Made by a program: the position numbers and the translations under genes
Part shown: positions 59,480 through 64,000 of the stretch, piece by piece
Layout: every line of letters begins with the position of its first letter
Numbering within the stretch: position 1 is the first letter of the stretch
Notes under the pieces: generated by a model
What the model saw: the letters and a program-made list of their open reading frames with translations, nothing else
The model's database searches: none
Told to the model about the DNA's origin: nothing
Assembly (NCBI GenBank): GCA_037013495.1
Contig: CM072811.1
Coordinates: 29,101,659-29,165,658, forward strand
Direction of reading: 5' to 3'
DNA length: 64,000 nt
Origin: Hippophae tibetana
Lineage: Eukaryota > Streptophyta > Magnoliopsida > Rosales > Elaeagnaceae

Positions 59480-61289
59480 TATTAAATTTTGAAAATGAAA
59501 ATTTCCCAAAGAAGTGTCTTCATAAGTTGTTAAACTAAGCATTAGATGAGAGGCAACACATTGGTGTAGGTGGTATTATTTTATTTATTTTATTTCAATT
59601 TGTTTTTCATTTCTTGTTTTTATTTTGTATTATGTTATTTTATATTTTACGTAATTTATTTTATTTTGATTTATGTAAACCATGGTTATTTTATTTAGAA
59701 TTGTTTAATTTATAATTATTCGTTGAGATGTGATATATGAGAAGTACACAACAATCTGTCTGTGTGATTGAAATTATTTGAGATGATGAATGCACTTGAC
59801 TTTATACATTATTACTTGATCGCATAAAGTAAATGGGAAACTTTGTTCTTCTTTATCTTTATCTTTAAATTTGCATTGAGAAAAATGTAGATTCTAAGTT
59901 GGGTCAGAGGAAAAGTTACATAAATTTTTTCATTTTTAATTTTTTTATTACACATGTGTTTACATATACATTTATTTTTTTTATTGTTTTTATTTAGTTT
60001 ATTTATTGACCTAGGGATAATCATAATCAATTTTAAAATTATTGCAAAATTATTATACTTTTAGTTGATTTTAAGCAATTGATTGAGTATTTATAGTGTT
60101 GGATTAATGCCTTAAACATGTCATAAAATAATGTGATGATTATTTTTTTTTGTCATAATTTGTGTTTCAAGATTCAATGTTGATATTGAGATGAACCCAA
60201 AATTGATGTTTAGGAATTAATTAGTGGAGACTACCTTGTGAGAATACTTTGAGCCTATAATATTTTCATATTAAATAATATCCTTTCTATTTCTTTAAAT
60301 ACTCTTCTTATTATTTTAAATTACAAGATAATCTCTATAAGCTATGCATTGAATATTAGGAATTTAAACATCTGATGAAGTATCATATACTTATTTTTAT
60401 TGCTTGAATTGAATGACTTAAGTAGAAATTTAAAGTGTATACATTTTTCATTCATGCATGACTTCCCAAAAAAAAGATATTACTCTAGCAAATTATACAT
60501 TTATATACATGGGTCAACTCTCTTTTAAAAAAAAGAGAAATTATATATATATATATACACACACACATAAAAGATGAGAAAAATCAATAATATAATTAAA
60601 TACTATGACTTAAAAATCCTTCAAAAGTGATGAAAATGGCTATTACAAAATAAAGATAGGAAATAAATCCTATTAAAGTTATTGCATTTTCATTCATCTC
60701 TAAAATCATATACTTGATATTCTTAGTTGATTATTTTAATTGATGCATGAAAATAGTATTTGATTTCCCCATAAATCATTTTATTTGATTCATTTCTTAA
60801 GATTAATGTTATGTATTATTTTGAGCCTTTCTTCATTAATTATATGCAAACTCATTAGTTCATTTCCTTACATAACTTCTAGTTGCATATATATATGATT
60901 GAGTGCTTGAATCCATAGAATCAACGTAATATTGTGAGTATGACTTGTAAGAATTAGAGTCAAAGCAAATTTGGATTCCTAGCACTGAAATTGAGTGAGT
61001 TAATATTGATACATTTTTTTTATATGAAATATGAATTTGTTGTTTGCAACTAATTTTTACAATAAACTATAAATCTTTAGGATGTTAATTTAACTTATTC
61101 TTTGCATTTTAATTATGAACATAAAATAGGCTAAAGCATGAGAAGTTTTGCTATTTTATTTTAATTTTAGTTTTTATTTTGTTATTTTGTTATTTTTTTC
61201 ATTTCTTTAGTTTTTTGGATGTAATAAGATGTTTGTGGGTATTATCACTGAAAGCTCTCACGATACTTAAATTAGTCCATTAGGACAAG
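59480..61289. other. Interior of the nested gypsy element, unassigned
   Basis: AT-rich with no recognisable frame. GACAAGCTAAGGG just before 61290 resembles the remnant of the purine-rich tract that precedes a 3' LTR in this group. Confidence 0.45.
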
Positions 61290-62810
61290 CTAAGGGTTTA
61301 AAAGCATTAATATTATGTGATTTATTTGTACTTAAATAAAATAAATATATATGAATTTGCATGATTTATCATTATTTAAACAAATCTATGTTTTTCAAAA
61401 TTACATTTATTTTTGGCTTCAAATTGATTCAGAATATAAATAATTGAAAAAATCGTACTTGAAGTACTCAATTACAACTTAAAAGAAATAAAGAAAAATA
61501 CATTTAAAGAATTACATGTGTTCCACACCAATTGTAAGGGGTGAAAAAGGAAAGTGGAGAAAAGCAATGCGAGCCATAGCGAAGAAATAGTTGGTGTGAC
61601 CTTCTCGAGAATTTATTTCATGCGTACCAAATTAGACACAAACTGCAACGTGGATAAAAGAGGGTCATGGTGTGCGATGATTGGTCCCTCCTGATCCACA
61701 TTTTTCTCCCTTTCCTCAGTCATTCTCACCTATAAATAAGAGCCCTCTCTTTTCTTGTAACATATATCACAATCAGATAGAACATTTGATTTCAAATATA
61801 ATTTGTAGTATAAATTTTTAGGAACTTAAGAATTTGAGTTAGCTACAATTTTATCTTTTTTGTATTTGTTTCGATTTAGTAAAAAGTTTAATGTAGATCT
61901 TTTTGGATGTTTTCTAGATTACAAATAGATACTAAAGTTCTCCTTACTAAAAGATACCTTTGAGGTATAAATTTTAATTGTATTTTTTTATTTATAGTTT
62001 TGATTTTATGGACCATTCTAAATTCTATTTTTAATATACTAGCCATTTATTAAATTTAAGTATGCCTAGCTAAAAATTATGATTGGATATTACTTATGTT
62101 GTAATAATTGCAAAACTATAATTAAGTAAATATTTTAATAAAATAAATTAACTTTATTTCTTCATTCAAGATTTTTACAAAGTTTATTACTAAAAAATAT
62201 ATTGATGATATATTTTTTATAATAGATTTAAAATTTGAAAGTTAGATTTTATGATATAATTTTGACACCTTGAATAAAAGTCTAAATTACGTGCTTCGCC
62301 TAAAGTAGTGAAATAGATGGTTTGTTATTTCTTTAGAAATAAAAAATAATTTACTTTAATCAATTGGTGATCCCTAGGATATTAATTGGTTTTATTTACA
62401 AAGAATCTAATCCTCATATAAGAATATGTTTATACAAAAAGGAAAAATGAATAACATTATTTTATATCTTTAATAGCCTAATTAATTTTGAACAAACATG
62501 ATTAACTAACTAATATAACTCGTGAATTCTTTGTTGAGTGTTAATTGTTTATTTTCCTATTTTTTGTTGAATTGATTAATGTCCTTTAATTTTATGTTAT
62601 TAGTTTAGATTTTTCAAAACTCAAACTATTGTGACAGAATGTTTAGGTTTATTTTTTATTTTAAAGAGTGTTGTTGAATTATTTAAAGCCATATAGTTTT
62701 CCCTTAGACAAACTTTAGAAGTATATTTATTTATTTTTTATAAAGTAATTCGTGCATTTATAAGCTATTATAAGTTTTACAAAATTTGACTATCAATTTT
62801 TTGTGCATCA
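61290..62810 (+). repeat. Right LTR of the nested gypsy element
   Basis: About 1.52 kb, close in length to the family II LTR at 53542-55044 and matching parts of it in reverse orientation. The left edge is approximate; the right edge CATCA at 62810 is followed by the target duplication. Confidence 0.7.
61731..61740 (+). promoter_or_regulatory. TATA box in the gypsy LTR
   Basis: TATAAATAAG after a CT-rich stretch (CTTTCCTCAGTCATTCTCACC) is a good plant TATA context at the expected place in an LTR. The matching part of the left LTR (around 58260) does not keep it. Confidence 0.5.
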
Positions 62811-64000
62811 GTGGATCTTCAATTATTGGCCTAAGTGTAGTCCTCTCTTCTACACTCATAAATTTCGTTAAAATATAACTAGATGTAGCCTTATAAAATT
62901 GATTAATATGTTAGTTCTATTAAGTTAGATTTCATCTAAATTAAGAACATTCATATCATTATCAAAATCATACATATACATTTTGATACTAGCATCATGT
63001 AAGTAAGAATCAAAATTAGGATAAACTATCCCTTTATTACTTTCGTCTAACATCTCCTTAGTGTCCTTTTTCATATAAAGTTAAGGTTTGCTTAGGACTA
63101 TTACAAAAATTCAAAAAAGTATATTCTAGATGATCATAATAATTGGAGTTCTTAAGCATTTATTCTACAATATTGTCAAGCATATCAGCATGAAAACACA
63201 TATCAATATCATTATTGGTAATTGGGTATTGCATGGATTTAAAGACATTAAAACTTACTTTTGATAATACACCTTCATAGTAATTTCACCTTTGTGGACA
63301 TCATTCAATGCTCTTCTGGTGGCAAGGAATAGTCAATCTAAGATAATGGGAATTCATTTGTCTTATTCCATGTCTAACACTACAAAATTAGTAGGAAATA
63401 TGAATTTATCCACCTTAACTAGAACATTTTTGTCATCCCTTTAGGTCTCTTTAAGGAGCGATCAACCATAATGAGTGTGATAGAAGTTATCTTTGCTTCC
63501 CCAAGTCCCAATATTTTTAATACAGACAATGGTATGAGGTTTATGCTTGCTCCCAATCGCATAAAGCTTTCCCAAATTGATATTCCCTAATAGTGCATGA
63601 AATGTCAAATGTATTAGGGTCTTTCTACTTTGGTGGTGGTATTTGATTATTTATAGCAACTCTCCATAAGGACAATTATCTCACAATCTTCAAACTTCTT
63701 GTTCTTAGATAGGATCTCTTTCATGAATTTAACATAAAAGGACATTTATTCCAAGACATCCATGAATGGAATGTTGATATGCAACTTCTTAAAAACATCA
63801 AGAAACTTAGATAATTGTTTTTCTAGCTTTTGTTTATGGAGGCTTTTGTGGAAAAAGGAAGAGATGGGGTATAGATTCTATCCTTATAAGTGTTTCCTTT
63901 CTTAGGCTTTACAACTACTTTTTTTGTTCACTTCTTTTTCTTTTTCATTTGCTCTTTCACCATTCATTTTTTCTTTTCTTTCTTAGTTTTCTTTTCTTCC
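62811..64000 (-). pseudogene. Gypsy Gag end and aspartic protease fragment
   Basis: Minus-strand phrases LDVFKKLHINIPFMDVLE (near 63770) and FMKEILSKNKKFEDCE, then protease-like MPLSVLKILGLGEAKIT (near 63510) and VDRSLKRPKGM (near 63450), match in order the Gag-protease stretch of the element at 20796-22790. It is the upstream part of the same element whose reverse transcriptase lies at 55045-57829. Broken in many places. Confidence 0.8.

Larger units (their letters stand above)
57830..62810 (+). mobile_element. Gypsy element, family II, nested in an older gypsy element
   Basis: Begins TGATGAGTGCTTAAAAAG at 57830 and ends GTGCATCA at 62810. The flanks GTGGT (57825-57829) and GTGGA (62811-62815) fit a 5-bp target duplication. 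The first about 530 bp (57830-58360) match 61290-61860, so both ends carry the same LTR in plus orientation. Between them are long T-rich stretches and a protease scrap (59291-59476). About 5 kb in all, with most of gag-pol absent or unrecognisable; heavily broken and old, since the two LTR copies differ a great deal. Confidence 0.75.
55045..64000 (-). mobile_element. Athila/Tat-like gypsy remnant with nested insertions (runs off the window)
   Basis: Minus-strand pieces of one element, right to left: Gag end and aspartic protease (64000-62811), then after a nested element (62810-57830) the N-terminal reverse transcriptase (57829-57333), then after a solo LTR (57332-55759) the palm, thumb and start of RNase H (55758-55045). 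Recognisable phrases are FMKEILSKN (near 63720), CMHKIIIEDGDKPIKDAQ, PFMDKMLDKLA, YLLDGYSGYNQI and HVGFYRRFIRDFSKVS. Its left side meets the LTR at 53542-55044. Old and broken, with at least ten interruptions besides the nested insertions. Confidence 0.85.

Overview
This is a plant nuclear window, very AT-rich, probably from a eudicot, but nothing in it names the species. It is almost all transposon graveyard. I can support one intact host gene: a single-exon LEA_2 (LEA group 2, NHL-like) membrane protein at 48863-49972 on the plus strand. One short host relic also stands out, a 72-base leucine-rich-repeat exon with splice sites at 40738-40809 on the minus strand. Everything else recognisable is Ty1/copia, Ty3/gypsy (Athila/Tat-like), CACTA (En/Spm) or LINE sequence, much of it nested.

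Layout. 1-3222: 5' half of a minus-strand copia element with a short LTR, sitting in a CACTA copy (3223-5480). 5480-6200: unassigned AT-rich DNA, then a LINE reverse transcriptase scrap. 6205-13580: minus-strand SIRE-like copia remnant with a long LTR. 13580-27525: a large CACTA element (TNP2 tail, Transposase_24/TNPA-like gene, Ulp1-like segment, tandem and subterminal repeats, right terminus) split by an Athila-like gypsy element (about 17745-26159). 27526-31659: AT-rich, no genes seen. 31660-32308: a 649-bp miniature CACTA element with both ends and a 3-bp target duplication. 32500-34300: inverted minisatellites and an unassigned dispersed repeat. 34449-38700: gypsy LTR fragment followed by a plus-strand SIRE-like copia remnant. 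38700-41500: mostly unassigned, with the LRR exon.

41502-43405: plus-strand gypsy remnant. 43930-46181: right part of another CACTA element, ending in an array of 42-43-bp hairpin-forming repeats. 46182-48800: intergenic DNA with a fold-back structure and TA microsatellites that lead into the LEA_2 gene. 50395-53541: two copia fragments. 53542-64000: a gypsy nest, in which a minus-strand gypsy remnant carries a solo LTR (55759-57332) and a second gypsy element (57830-62810), both with recognisable 5-bp target duplications.

The elements do not work together as a system. The window records successive insertion and decay. CACTA copies share ends, so the miniature element could have been moved by a relative of the big one. 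Gypsy LTR family I (four copies) carries a cluster of CACGTG palindromes that looks regulatory. I found no convincing new biological system. The best leads are the CACTA subterminal hairpin array, the miniature CACTA element, the G-box cluster in the LTRs, the LRR exon, and the repeat shared by 34.0-34.3 kb and 47.9-48.3 kb.
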